The notes below the pieces were generated by a model. It saw nothing but the letters and a program-made list of their open reading frames with translations. It was not told where the DNA came from and did not search any database. Below are positions 1 to 11,700 of a stretch of 51,113 nt of DNA, piece after piece (position 1 is the stretch's first letter; the number at the start of each line of letters is the position of its first letter). This DNA is from Nemertoderma westbladi (lineage: Eukaryota > Xenacoelomorpha > Nemertodermatida > Nemertodermatidae). The stretch is taken from the NCBI GenBank assembly GCA_032718475.1, contig JAUCBJ010006392.1:1-51113 (forward strand). Reading direction: 5' to 3'. Made by a program: the position numbers and the translations under genes.

Positions 1-3000
1 TAGTATATAGTGGTACAGCAGGAAGAAAGCGTTATCATTACTGCCCGGATCCATGGCAACGCTTGTAAACACTGGTATCAAATATATAGGCGATTATAAA
101 TATATCCCATTGATAGCAAAGTAATCTTGGAAGATTGTCAAATATTATGTGGAATTACAACCTCTAAAGAATTAATATTCATTTATAAGACATAAATAGC
201 GTGAATACCTGAATTAATCAACCGTATTGTGAAGGAACAATAACATTTAACGGAATACAACTACCGTAATAAATTCATACAGAAATGCCAATAATAATTA
301 TGTATAGAAAGTATTGCGAATGATAATGGCATTAAATGGAATAAAGTAATTTACTTTAAGACCAACGAAACAAAGTTAACAATATAGGCCTAGAGTTGTA
401 GAGATATAATCAGACATAAGAAAAAATTCCAAACCAAATCTATAATAAGTAATCTCAACATTAAATGTTATACGGTATCTATGGTTACTGTGTATCAGCA
501 AGCCTACGTACCAAGAATAGCAAACAACCGCATTTGGTAGACACATGTTTAAAATGAATCTCTTTAACAGTTTTAATTTGTAAACATGAATAATGATATT
601 GATTTACACCACATGGAAAAAGTGATGTCGGCAGTTTTATTAGTTGTAGCAACTGGTTGGGGATTGGGCAGAATTATCCAAACGAAACTACATATTAATC
701 CATAATGGCTGCCGCATATAAACTAATCGTGATTGGATGAAAGTATAAAAAACAAATATGGTATCCTAGCGACCTGGAAGTAATCAATCAGGTTGTGTAC
801 ATGGAGGCAAGAGGTAAGGAATGGGACAACAAACAGCTGTTTCGGTACAATGAATAGTTTCAGTATCGACGTCTCTGTGCAGTCGAAAATAACAGCAAAT
901 AATTTAGTAAGTTTGATTTTATTTTACAATAAGTATTATTGCTATAGATAGATTTATTTTTATTTATACATTATGTAAAAACAATAACAAATACACCAAA
1001 CAATGTACCGGTATAAAGGTATTGTCCAACATAACATATAGGATTACCCCTAAAGCTTTGCAGCTTATTTCCAAGGGGGTCCTTTATGTTACTTGGTTAC
1101 AAATACAATATTACACTACGCTAACCTAAAACCAATATAAAACGTAATTACACTATGTACATGTACAACTTTACCGAGAGCGTGACAATGTCCGACTCAA
1201 CGATAAAGATGTAATGTACAGAACAATTTATTATAAAACGTAATTACAGTATAAATAGTAAATAATTAATAAACTAATAACTTACTGTAGGACTATTGTG
1301 CTAGTCCTTGCATCGCTACTGTACAGAATCAATATTTTGATTCAGAATCCTGAACCTTAAGGCGTTTATTCGGATAGCTAACCTGCAGTAAGGGATGGAC
1401 TCAATAATGGATTAATTAAATATAAAACTATAAACCGCATTTATTGTAACAAAAAAGCGTCGCACAGCTAATCTTAATTTCTGTAAATATAATCTATAAA
1501 ATTATCAACAAGTTTATTATGATTTAATACGGAAAGAAAATTCTTTGCAATAAAAGTTTCAATAAATAAAGAATGTGCCGTCGTAACTGATTGTTTAGTA
1601 GAGGGATACTGTTGTTGTATTCCAGTACAGACAAACACTAGTAATTCAATTTCCCGTCCCTGTAAGGCCGTGTTTTAATTTCCGTTTTGTTTCGAGCAGG
1701 CCCTGCCGCCAGTAATTGTCACCCTTGTAAACCATGTTGGATGCCCCATGGGAAACTAAAAACTCGCCAGTTAGTCACGCAGAGATCCACTTTAGAGCGG
1801 GGTAAATATTGTTGTTATATTGCTTTTACCTAAAAAAACAGGAGAACATAGGACCTTTTATGTTTGATGTAACTTAGTACAGACCACACAACACGCGTGT
1901 CTTTCGAAATCTGTTTGAATTGCAAATTCTGTTTTAAGATAAGGTACAAACTGACACACTGCCCGCGTAGCAAACAGAAGAAATGGATCAACCCTTTTTA
2001 GCTTACTAAAAAACTTTACAGAATATTTCACTGTGCGTGCAATTTACCCAATGTTAAGAATATCAGGAATAATGAAAAAAAAGTTCTACTTTTTTTCCCA
2101 TGTAATAAATAATTATTTTTCCTAAGTTGTGCGCACAAGATAGAAATAAATAATTCTTACTGAAGGCCTAATATGGAAAGATTAAGGTGAAATGTTCATA
2201 TATCCATGTATATGATACGACTTGTCCGTCCGGGTACATTTAATTATAATTTAGTATTCTATTGCGACTAACCATTACTTAGTTTTTTTATTATAGAACT
2301 TTCAATAAATAACCTGACGTCCTCAATTATATTAAGGTCATTACAGTTTAATGCCATATTTACTGTAGTACTTATACATTTTTATAAACGCATGTGGTGA
2401 GCTACTAGAACTTATTGGGATTAATATAAAATTACACTAAATTCCAAAATAATTTTAACGTTTAAAAATTAAGTTCGTTAAAATAATAATTTATAATTTG
2501 TTTCTATTTAACTCCCTACAAAATAGTTCCACTTAATACCACGTGACCAATTAAATTAAGTAATAAATATAACTGGTCTAATTTGTTAACTTGTACTTAT
2601 TAAACTTATTAAACTATAAGCAATGTGTGAAAATTTAACGACTATTTAAGTAATTCTTAATAAATCAATGGCCCGCAATAATAATATAAGCCACCAGTAG
2701 CCAATACGTAACTAACATGATACGGAGGTTTATAATACTGGGCGGTTAGTAGTTAGTAACCCACGAAGAATCCTGGGTATTCCAGGCCGTAGTAGTCCTA
2801 GTGGGGAAGCTTCTACAATGATACCAGTTATAGGCAGGCCATGCAATTATTGTCCAACAGATGGTGCAATGAGTAAGCGGTTATTGGGACTACGATTACA
2901 TCAGTGCAACATGGAGGCAGGAAAGGGAATATCTTCCAATATCAGCCGGCGCAATAATAAATTGTCAAGTAATCGTTACTGACACTAACAGACAGAAATA

Positions 3001-3188
3001 TATTGAATGTCTCAAGTGCCATTCAACTGGCCTTCTTCGCGGAATGCGTTATTGATATCATATTCTACTAAAATTGCCTAATTAACCCATTTTATTTATA
3101 ACTGTCGTTTCAGGAATAAATATTAAAATATTTTACATAAAAATATTTGTCGATGGGCCTACATAAATGAGACAAGAGAGTAAAAATG
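1..3188. other. Intergenic DNA without recognisable genes
   Basis: AT-rich sequence lying beyond the 3' end of TMF1. No open frame with recognisable protein similarity, no tRNA-like cloverleaf and no tandem array was seen. A short imperfect hairpin (about 1023-1100, CCAACATAACAT pairing loosely with ATGTTACTTGG) and a direct repeat of AAAACGTAATTACA (about 1139 and 1236) are the only local structures noticed. Confidence 0.5.
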
Positions 3189-3778
3189 CAATTGTGACCC
3201 GACACATAGAAGGGGGTCAATTGATTGTACAGTAGACGGTATGTTTGTCTGTCTGTATGCATACTATAATACAGAAAATGCACTACCGAGTCAGTATTTT
3301 TGCTACCGGGGATTTTCTTGGTTGTTTAATTCGTTTTATGATGTCAGTTTTAATGTTTGACAGAATCCACACGGTCAGTATGTTTGTCTGTCTTTCTGTC
3401 TGTCCGTATTTATGTATGTATGTCTGTCTGTCTGACTTACAGACATACATAGAGACAGACACACATGGTCATGTTAAACATAAAAAACTAACATCGAAAA
3501 TAAATTAGCCGACCTGGAAAACCCCATGGCCATATTTTAAATGATTTTATTCATTTTTGAGAGATATACATACAGACAGACAGATATACATAGAAGCAGA
3601 CAGTCAAGAGGCTTGGCAAACGCAAAAACTGACATCAGAAATGAGTTCGCCGACCTAGGAAACCCCCATAACCATATTTTGGTGAGGTTATATGATTTCT
3701 ATATTTTTTGACAGACAAAACAGACAGACAACAAACATACAGACAGACATTTAGACAATTTCTGTAAGTGCTGCAAAC

Positions 3779-5103
3779 TAGGGATGCGACAGAGCTTAAT
3801 TTTCGGAGCCCGGAGATTGCTCCGGGTTACAATATGAGCTCCGGCCGGAGACGGAGCCGGAGGTTCTGTGATTGATAATTATTATAGTTGAAATAGACGT
3901 GTGTTCATAATTATGTGTTCTAATTGTGTTATAATTATAATTATGTGTTCATAAGACAGGGATGGGAGGGGGGGGGGGGGGGGGTGTTGATGCAAATTCT
4001 TACGCGGTGAATTAATATCTCGCCTCAATGTTAAATTATCAATTAAGGGAAATGAGCAGTTTGCAGTCGCATTCTATTCTATTGTAATCAAAACAATAAA
4101 CTATATTCAATAGAACAGGTTACAGTTTTATTTTTGGGAGTATCAGCTGTTACTTGCGTGGATTTCTCCTGGATGGGAATGCATTTCGATTGCGTCCAAA
4201 GACTCCCTTATCAGGTGTTCATTGGGCTAAAATATATTGTGATGTTTTAGACTTTTCAGTTCACACTCATTACGCAAACTCTGTTATATTTATTTCGTAC
4301 GACGGACTAGACTATCAGTAACTTCGGTTTGTTGTCAACTTATCATCGACACTATTGTTATGGGACATTGTGTAATTAATTTCCAGGAGTTGGTGCAGTT
4401 TTCAGTATATTGTCATTGATAAACGATAAAACATGTACCACCTACCTTACGTACGTAGGCTGGCATAAACCGGATATCTAAAATATTATTAGTAATTTGG
4501 ATATATCACAACTGTTTAGAGGGTCCCCGGGTTCTATTTACATTATTGAATCAGGAACTGAAATACAATCTCCGCACACAAATATTGTATAACTATTAAA
4601 ATTATTATTACATAAATTTAATAAACATAGAATGGGTTCTAGACTGACGAACGAAACGATAGTACATGACGTATTTAAGATTTTTTAATTAGTGAAGAAT
4701 ATTAATTGAATTACCTGAATCATTTCAATGTTTTTGTTCAAACATTTAAACATTTTCACAAAGGGGGTGGGGGTTTATCAGGAAACTTAAAAAAACAAGC
4801 TGTAAATTATTTAATGAGTTATTATTTAAGAATTGGAGAATTTCACTTTTGTATTTACTTAGCGCCTTTGAACCTTAGCAGAAAAGGGCGCTTTATAAGT
4901 AACTCTATTATTATTATTATTATTATTATTATGTTAATTACTATGATATTTACATTATTCATACATCAGAAAAACTTATTATTTTAATTCGAATTTAAAC
5001 AACATAAGCTCCGGATTGGCTCCGGGTTAATTTTCCCGGAGCCGGAACCAGAAATCGGCCCGGAGCTCCGGATTTCCGGAGCCGGAGCTCTGTCGCATCC
5101 CTA
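3779..5103. mobile_element. Non-autonomous hAT-type transposon, 1325 bp
   Basis: Ends are TAGGGATGCGACAGAGCT and its inverted complement, flanked on both sides by the 8-bp direct repeat CTGCAAAC (3771-3778 and 5104-5111). An 8-bp duplication and a terminal YARNG-like pentamer (TAGGG) are hallmarks of hAT transposons. Subterminal regions are packed with GCTCCGG words in both orientations, as expected for transposase-binding repeats. No transposase is encoded; the inside holds a dispersed poly-G repeat (3960-4225) and a TTA microsatellite. It sits inside the larger inverted-repeat element. Confidence 0.8.
3960..4225 (+). repeat. Dispersed repeat, copy 1 (poly-G headed)
   Basis: Starts at an 18-nt G run and continues with CGCCTCAATGTTAAATTATC, a block resembling GGGAAAGGAGCAGGTTACAG, then CAAAACAATAAACTA and a GCGTCCAA block. 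The same order of blocks recurs at 7245-7495, so this is one dispersed family with two long copies here. Its GGAGCAGGTTACAG core is also the unit of the array at 12233-12990 and occurs in the BLOC1S5 intron. Confidence 0.6.
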
Positions 5104-5343
5104 CTGCAAACTTAGAAGTTAGATTTTGGGATTCTTCGTTAAATTTGGATCTTAAATCAATAAAAAAAAATTTGAATTTTTTATTGTTTTCTGTGATTTA
5201 TTCAAATGCTTGAGATTTATGGTAAATGAGATTATTTGAAATTGACCCCTTTCTTTTTGTGTCGGGTCACAATTGTGTGGAGTGGAACAATAACTATTTA
5301 CATCATTGTGTAAAAATGAGCACTATTACCATTATGACCCGAG

Positions 5344-5349
5344 TTTATT
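5344..5349 (-). promoter_or_regulatory. Possible TMF1 polyadenylation signal
   Basis: The minus strand reads AATAAA about 250 nt after the TMF1 stop codon. It is the first such hexamer I found downstream of the stop. It is a single short word in AT-rich DNA, so support is weak. Confidence 0.25.
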
Positions 5350-5600
5350 TATGTACAGAGCGCAGCGCGGCGCGCAGCGCAGCGCGTTGGGGTTAGGGTA
5401 TTGGCAAACATTGTAAAAAAATTATATAGAACTTAATTAATCAATTTGATATTATTTTAAATAAATCTACTGTAATTCAAAGCACCAAGGTTTTAGAAAC
5501 ACACCAAAACCTACGTATACAAATAATAATTAATAGTAACAATAATAAATAATGAACGCGGCCACTGCACCCCATAAGCGGTTGCTTAGCAACGATGTAA

Positions 5601-5774
5601 TCACCTACGCTGCAGCAACTGGTCTATTTGTTTCCGGAATAAAGTCTTTACGTCATTGAGCTCGTCAACTAACTCCAGACATTCTTCTTCTTTCTCTCCG
5701 TACATAACCAACATCTGTTCGTATTTATCGGTACAAATAGACAACTCGTTCCTTAGTAAATCAACCTGCGACAC
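5601..5774 (-). CDS. TMF1: TMF1 exon 8: C-terminal Rab6-binding end
   Basis: Acceptor CTATTATTAG, then VSQVDLLRNELSICTDKYEQ, MLVMYGEKEEECLELVDEL, NDVKTLFRKQIDQLLQRR, stop TGA at 5601-5603. It aligns with the human end LRTQLRDLDQRYNTILQMYG EKAEEAEEL and KTQIDELLRQ, the region reported to contact Rab6 and the former TATA-binding domain. It closes the gene 8 kb away from exon 7. Confidence 0.9.
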   Translation of the reverse strand: MSQVDLLRNELSICTDKYEQMLVMYGEKEEECLELVDELNDVKTLFRKQIDQLLQRR

Positions 5775-8700
5775 CTAATAATAGAACAATACAGGGTAGA
5801 GAGAGAGATTTCGATTTGAAAGTATTTAACCCTATTAGTACTGGGCTACTACTACTATTTATAATCGACCTGCAGCATTGAAGCTGCACATTAAGATGCT
5901 GCTGGCTTAACAAAAACATTATTACCACCGCCATGTGATCCACAATTGGCACACCCAATGTAGCTTGCATTAGGAATGCTATGCCGGCTTAACAACAAAG
6001 TTGCACCGCCACAACTCCCTATCCCCATGAATTTCGCGAGGTTATCCGTATCTTGTGTCCTTTAGGAGGCGTCTCACTAAAGTCATGGTCTGTCCAGCAT
6101 GCTTATTTTCTCCATTGGGCTACCAAAGCACAAGATTATGCACTGGCTGGTCCTCACGGAGAAAACAATCTCCTGCAAAGAGGAGGCGGCTTTTTTCAAG
6201 TGTCAAGCTTGGAGGAACCAATGATACACCTCCAATGTTATATAGTGTCTGGTTGGAGATGTGTGTATTGTACTTGACACAATGAACCCGGCGTAGCATT
6301 CTTGTGAATGTGCCATCCAGAGATTTGGTGTCCTCAGCAGTTAGAGCCCAGCATGGACTCCCATAGAGGAGTACTGGAACGACTGCTGCTCTAAATAATC
6401 GGACATTAAATTTCCGATTAATTCTCTGTGACTTCCAAATCCTGGAGAGCCTATTCAAGGCTGCCCATGCCTTTCCCTTACGTATTCGAAGGTCCTCACC
6501 TGACTTCCGGATCCATGATCCCAGGTAACAGAAGTCGCCCACATGCTCAAGCATACCATCCTTTGAGCTTATGCTCATCCGGTCAGAGATTTGCTGAGGA
6601 CTTTCAATGTTAACTGTCAAAATTGTGGTTTTTCTGGAGTTAATAAAAAGACCAACACTAGAAGCAGCATGTTCTAATGAGCTGAGGAGCCGTTGGGCTC
6701 CCTCTAGTGATTCTGAGAGTACTCCTAAGTCATCAGCAAAGTCTAGATCAGTTAGGTACTTGGCAGGATTTCCTCGACTTCTGGAGCCAGTAGGTGGAGT
6801 TATCATCACCCAATCATCATTAAGATTTATCTAAGGAGATGCGTAGAACATAGTCAACCACAATCATGAACAAGAATGGTGCAAGTGTGTCTCCCTGGAG
6901 GAATCCCCATAACACTTAGAATAGTTCTGTGTCGCCGTCAACAGTAGACACAAATGTTTCGGCACTTCCAAACTTTGTTGTCAGTCCAGGGGGCCCTTTT
7001 CCTGTTTCGAGGGTATACAGGAACTGTTTCTGCAGCTGCTAACTTAACTGCGTCTGTGAAGGCAGTATAGCCCTCACAGTGATCTGCCGCCTCAGAGGCA
7101 AGAGCCTCATACCTGTTGCTCAGCTGTAGTGTGAAGCTGGATCTCACACTTGGCTGTTGCAACAGAGAGGACCAGTCATGCCGCGGCAAGGCAGATTTCG
7201 TTCTAGCACGCAGACTAAGTCTTACCATTATTAAGATCAGAGACAGGGGGGGGGGGGGGGGGGGGACTGGACGCAAAACCCGCCTTGGCGAATTAATATC
7301 CCGCCTCAATGTTAAATTATCAATTTAGGGAAAGGAGCAGGTTACAGTGGCACGTTATTTTAACCAAAACAATAAACTAAACACAATAGAACAGGCTACA
7401 GTTTTATTTTTGAGAGTAATCAACTGTTATTTGCGTCCAATTTCCCCTGGAGAGGGATGAATTTTTATTGCGTCCAGTTTCCCCCCCTATCTGTAAGATC
7501 AAGGTTGGGTGGGTAGACAGTCAAAATGCTTGAGATTATCTACGCAATTGAGCGACAATCGCGAATAAGAGGGAAGGTCTACGGTTTTGGCGACATGCAT
7601 GGGCGTAGGCAGCGGGTGGGCACTATGTGCACGTGTGCCCTTCCTCAAATCCACAAAAGGTCCGCTTCATCCGAAAAATGAAATAAATTTTGGTATAACA
7701 TTATAATTGTAATGATGCAATAAAAATATTAAAATATAAATTATTATTTTAGGTTCGTTTATTCAATTAAGTTTTGGTTGTTGGGTTTAAATTGTTAATA
7801 AGTTGAAAGTTTTAAGACACTTTACTTGTCTCTCTAACCGAGAGGCATAGGCCGACTGGAATTGGAATACCGTAGGCCTTGCTAACCGCCTGTGTGAGAC
7901 TGTCAGATCAAACATTGATCCTCTATTTTTATAAAAATTTTGCCGAGCCTCAATGTTCTTAAAAATTTCGTAACATTCAGCCTCAAGTATTCTTAAAATG
8001 TTCTTAAAGTAAATTAGTGAATATCTTTCAGTTTCTAGTTTATACTGGGGGATATTTATATTTCAACTGCTTCTTTATGACGATTTCCCTTTTGTATTGG
8101 CGGTAGACGTCTGTTTCTGTGAGCTTCAGTTTAATGTTTACTTTAATTATTATAGTCTTAAACGGTTTCGTTCTAAAAAAAAAAGAAGGGTGTAACTGAG
8201 TTGTAATAATAATTGTATTATATAAATATCTACTTTGTTTTGTAATATAACAATGTTTAAATAATACAGTATTATTAATGGGCCAAGCGGTGGTATTGAC
8301 ATAGGACATATTAAAATATACATGTTATTATTTGCGGACGATATTGCTCTAGTGGCTAATTCGTTATTATTTGCGGACGATATTGCTCTAGTGGCTAATT
8401 CGTTATTATTTGCGGACAATATTGCTCTAGTGGCTAATTCGTTAGTATTTGCGGACGATATTGCTCTAGTGGCTAATTCGTTATTATTTGCGGACGATAT
8501 TGCTCTAGTGGCTAATTCGTTATTATTTGCGGACGATATTGCTCTAGTGGCTAATTCGTTATTATTTGCGGACGATATTGCTCTAGTGGCTAATTCGTTA
8601 TTATTTGCGGACGATATTGCTCTAGTGGCTAATTCGTTATTATTTGCGGACGATATTGCTCTAGTGGCTAATTCGTTATTATTTGCGGACGATATTGCTC

Positions 8701-11700
8701 TAGTGGCTAATTCGTTATTATTTGCGGACGATATTGCTCTAGTGGCTAATTCGTTATTATTTGCGGACGATATTGCTCTAGTGGCTAATTCGTTATTATT
8801 TGCGGACGATATTGCTCTAGTGGCTAATTCGTTATTATTTGCGGACGATATTGCTCTAGTGGCTATTTCGTTATTATTTGCGGACAATATTGCTCTAGTG
8901 GCTAATTCGTTATTATTTGCGGACGATATTGCTCTAGTGGCTAATTCGTTATTATTTGCGGACGATATTGCTCTAGTGGCTAATTCGTTATTATTTGCGG
9001 ACGATATTGCTCTAGTGGCTAATTCGTTATTATTTGCGGACGATATTGCTCTAGTGGCTAATTCGTTATTATTTGCGGACGATATTGTTATTTGCGGACG
9101 ATATTGCTCTAGTGGCTAATTCGTTATTATTTGCGGACGATATTGCTCTAGTGGCTAATTCGTTATTATTTGCGGACGATATTGCTCTAGTGGCTAATTC
9201 GTTATTATTTGCGGACGATATTGCTCTAGTGGCTAATTCGTTATTATTTGCGGACGATATTGCTCTAGTGGCTATTTCGTTATTATTTGCGGACAATATT
9301 GCTCTAGTGGCTAATTCGTTATTATTTGCGGACGATATTGCTCTAGTGGCTAATTCGTTATTATTTGCGGACGATATTGCTCTAGTGGCTAATTCGTTAT
9401 TATTTGCGGACGATATTGCTCCAGTGGCTAATTCGTTATTATTTGCGGACGATATTGTTATTTGCGGATGATATTGCTCTAGTGGCTAATTCGTTATTAT
9501 TTGCGGACGATATTGCTCTAGTGGCTAATTCGTTATTATTTGCGGACGATATTGCTCTAGTGGCTAATTCGTTATTATTTGCAGACGATATTGCTCTAGT
9601 GGCTAATTCGTTATTATTTGCGGACGATATTGCTCTAGTGGCTATTTCGTTATTATTTGCGGACGATATTGCTCTAGTGGCTAATTCGTTATTATTTGCG
9701 GACGATATTGCTCTAGTGGCTATTTCGTTATTATTTGCGGACAATATTGCTCTAGTGGCTAATTCGTTATTATTTGCGGACAATATTGCTCTAGTGGCTA
9801 ATTCGCTATTATTTGCGGACGATATTGCTCTAGTGGCTAATTCGTTATTATTTGCAGACGATATTGCTCTAGTGGCTAATTCGTTATTATTTGCGGACGA
9901 TATTGCTCTAGTGGCTAATTCGTTATTATTTGCGGACGATATTGCTCTAGTGGCTAATTCGTTATTATTTGCGGACGATATTGCTCTAGTGGCTAATTCG
10001 TTATTATTTGCGGACGATATTGCTCTAGTGGCTAATTCGTTATTATTTGCGGACGATGTTGCTCTAGTGGCTAATTCGTTATTATTTGCGGACGATATTG
10101 CTCTAGTGGCTAATTCGTTATTATTTGCGGACGATATTGCTCTAGTGGCTAATTCGTTATTATTTGCGGACGATATTGCTCCAGTGGCTAATTCGTTATT
10201 ATTTGCGGACGATATTGTTATTTGCGGATGATATTGCTCTAGTGGCTAATTCGTTATTATTTGCGGACGATATTGCTCTAGTGGCTAATTCGTTATTATT
10301 TGCGGACGATATTGCTCTAGTGGCTAATTCGTTATTATTTGCGGACGATATTGCTCTAGTGGCTAATTCGTTATTATTTGCGGACGATATTGCTCTAGTG
10401 GCTATTTCGTTATTATTTGCGGACGATATTGCTCTAGTGGCTAATTCGTTATTATTTGCGGACGATATTGCTCTAGTGGCTATTTCGTTATTATTTGCGG
10501 ACAATATTGCTCTAGTGGCTAATTCGTTATTATTTGCGGACAATATTGCTCTAGTGGCTAATTCGCTATTATTTGCGGACGATATTGCTCTAGTGGCTAA
10601 TTCGTTATTATTTGCGGACGATATTGCTCTAGTGGCTAATTCGTTATTATTTGCGGACGATATTGCTCTAGTGGCTAATTCGTTATTATTTGCGGACGAT
10701 ATTGCTCTAGTGGCTAATTCGTTATTATTTGCGGACGATATTGCTCTAGTGGCTAATTCGTTATTATTTGCGGACGATATTGCTCTAGTGGCTAATTCGT
10801 TATTATTTGCGGACGATATTGCTCTAGTGGCTAATTCGTTATTATTTGCGGACGATATTGCTCTAGTGGCTAATTCGTTATTATTTGCGGACGATATTGC
10901 TCTAGTGGCTAATTCGTTATTATTTGCGGACGATATTGCTCTAGTGGCTAATTCGTTATTATTTGCGGACGATATTGCTCTAGTGGCTAATTCGTTATTA
11001 TTTGCGGACGATATTGCTCTAGTGGCTAATTCGCCCACTGATTTGCAAGCATCGCTTGACATACTATACTGCTACTGTACGTTCTGGAAATTACTGGTCA
11101 ACCTCACTAAATCACATGTAGTTGTATTCAGGAGAGGGGGGCCGCTTAGAGGTGACGAAAAGTGGGTATACAGTGGGATGGAGCTTCAGGTTGTGGTAGC
11201 ATACACATACTTAGGTATTGTTTTCAGTCCAAGTGGTAGTTTCAGTAAGGCGCAACAGGTCTTGGCAGAAAAGGCCAACAAGGCTTATTACAGTTTACAA
11301 GCCTGTCTCTATAAATATAAAAATTTAGGTTTCAGTCTAAAATATGTCCTGTTTTGCAAACTCATAAAACCAATTCTCAACTATGGAGCTGAGGTTTGGG
11401 GTTTTGACGTTTCACAAGTAACAGAGCGGGTCCACCTGAACTTCGTAAAGCGGACATTGGGCATTAAAACATGTTCTCCAGACTTTGTTGTTTACGGAGA
11501 AACAGGCACATACCCCCTTAGAATAAATAGATCGATCTGTAAGTATAATACAATTTTGGCTGCGCATACTCGACCTACCGACCTACCGAATTCTAGACTT
11601 GTTAAACAAGCCTATCTCATGTTATATAATAATGTTGCTGTTGTTGGTGGAAAGTAAACTGGGCCTCCAAAGTTCGGGATATGCTAAATCATTTAGGGTT

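Larger units (their letters stand above)
3189..5275. mobile_element. Inverted-repeat DNA element carrying a nested hAT-type element
   Basis: An 18-bp perfect inverted repeat (CAATTGTGACCCGACACA at 3189-3206 and its complement at 5258-5275) bounds this segment. The similarity continues inward to about 36 bp with a few mismatches (GGGGTCAATT). The interior is rich in ACAGACAGACAT microsatellite and has two diverged copies of a GCCGACCT..GGAAA..CCC motif (near 3509 and 3649). No transposase frame is visible. Removing the nested 1325-bp element and one duplicated target site leaves about 754 bp, a typical non-autonomous size. A target-site duplication could not be defined, so the superfamily is unknown. 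Confidence 0.6.

Noticed and set aside
3245-3508. 87-codon frame
   Set aside because: It is composed largely of GTCTGTCT-type microsatellite translation inside a non-autonomous element.
8150-8887. Long minus-strand frames reading SANNNELATRAIS
   Set aside because: They are the antisense reading of the 39-bp FADD array, open only because the unit length is divisible by 3.
8322-11033. The FADD array as a functional repeat protein or retroelement system
   Set aside because: Upstream RT motifs are missing, there is a frameshift downstream, and it lies in a host intron; a neutral amplification explains it.
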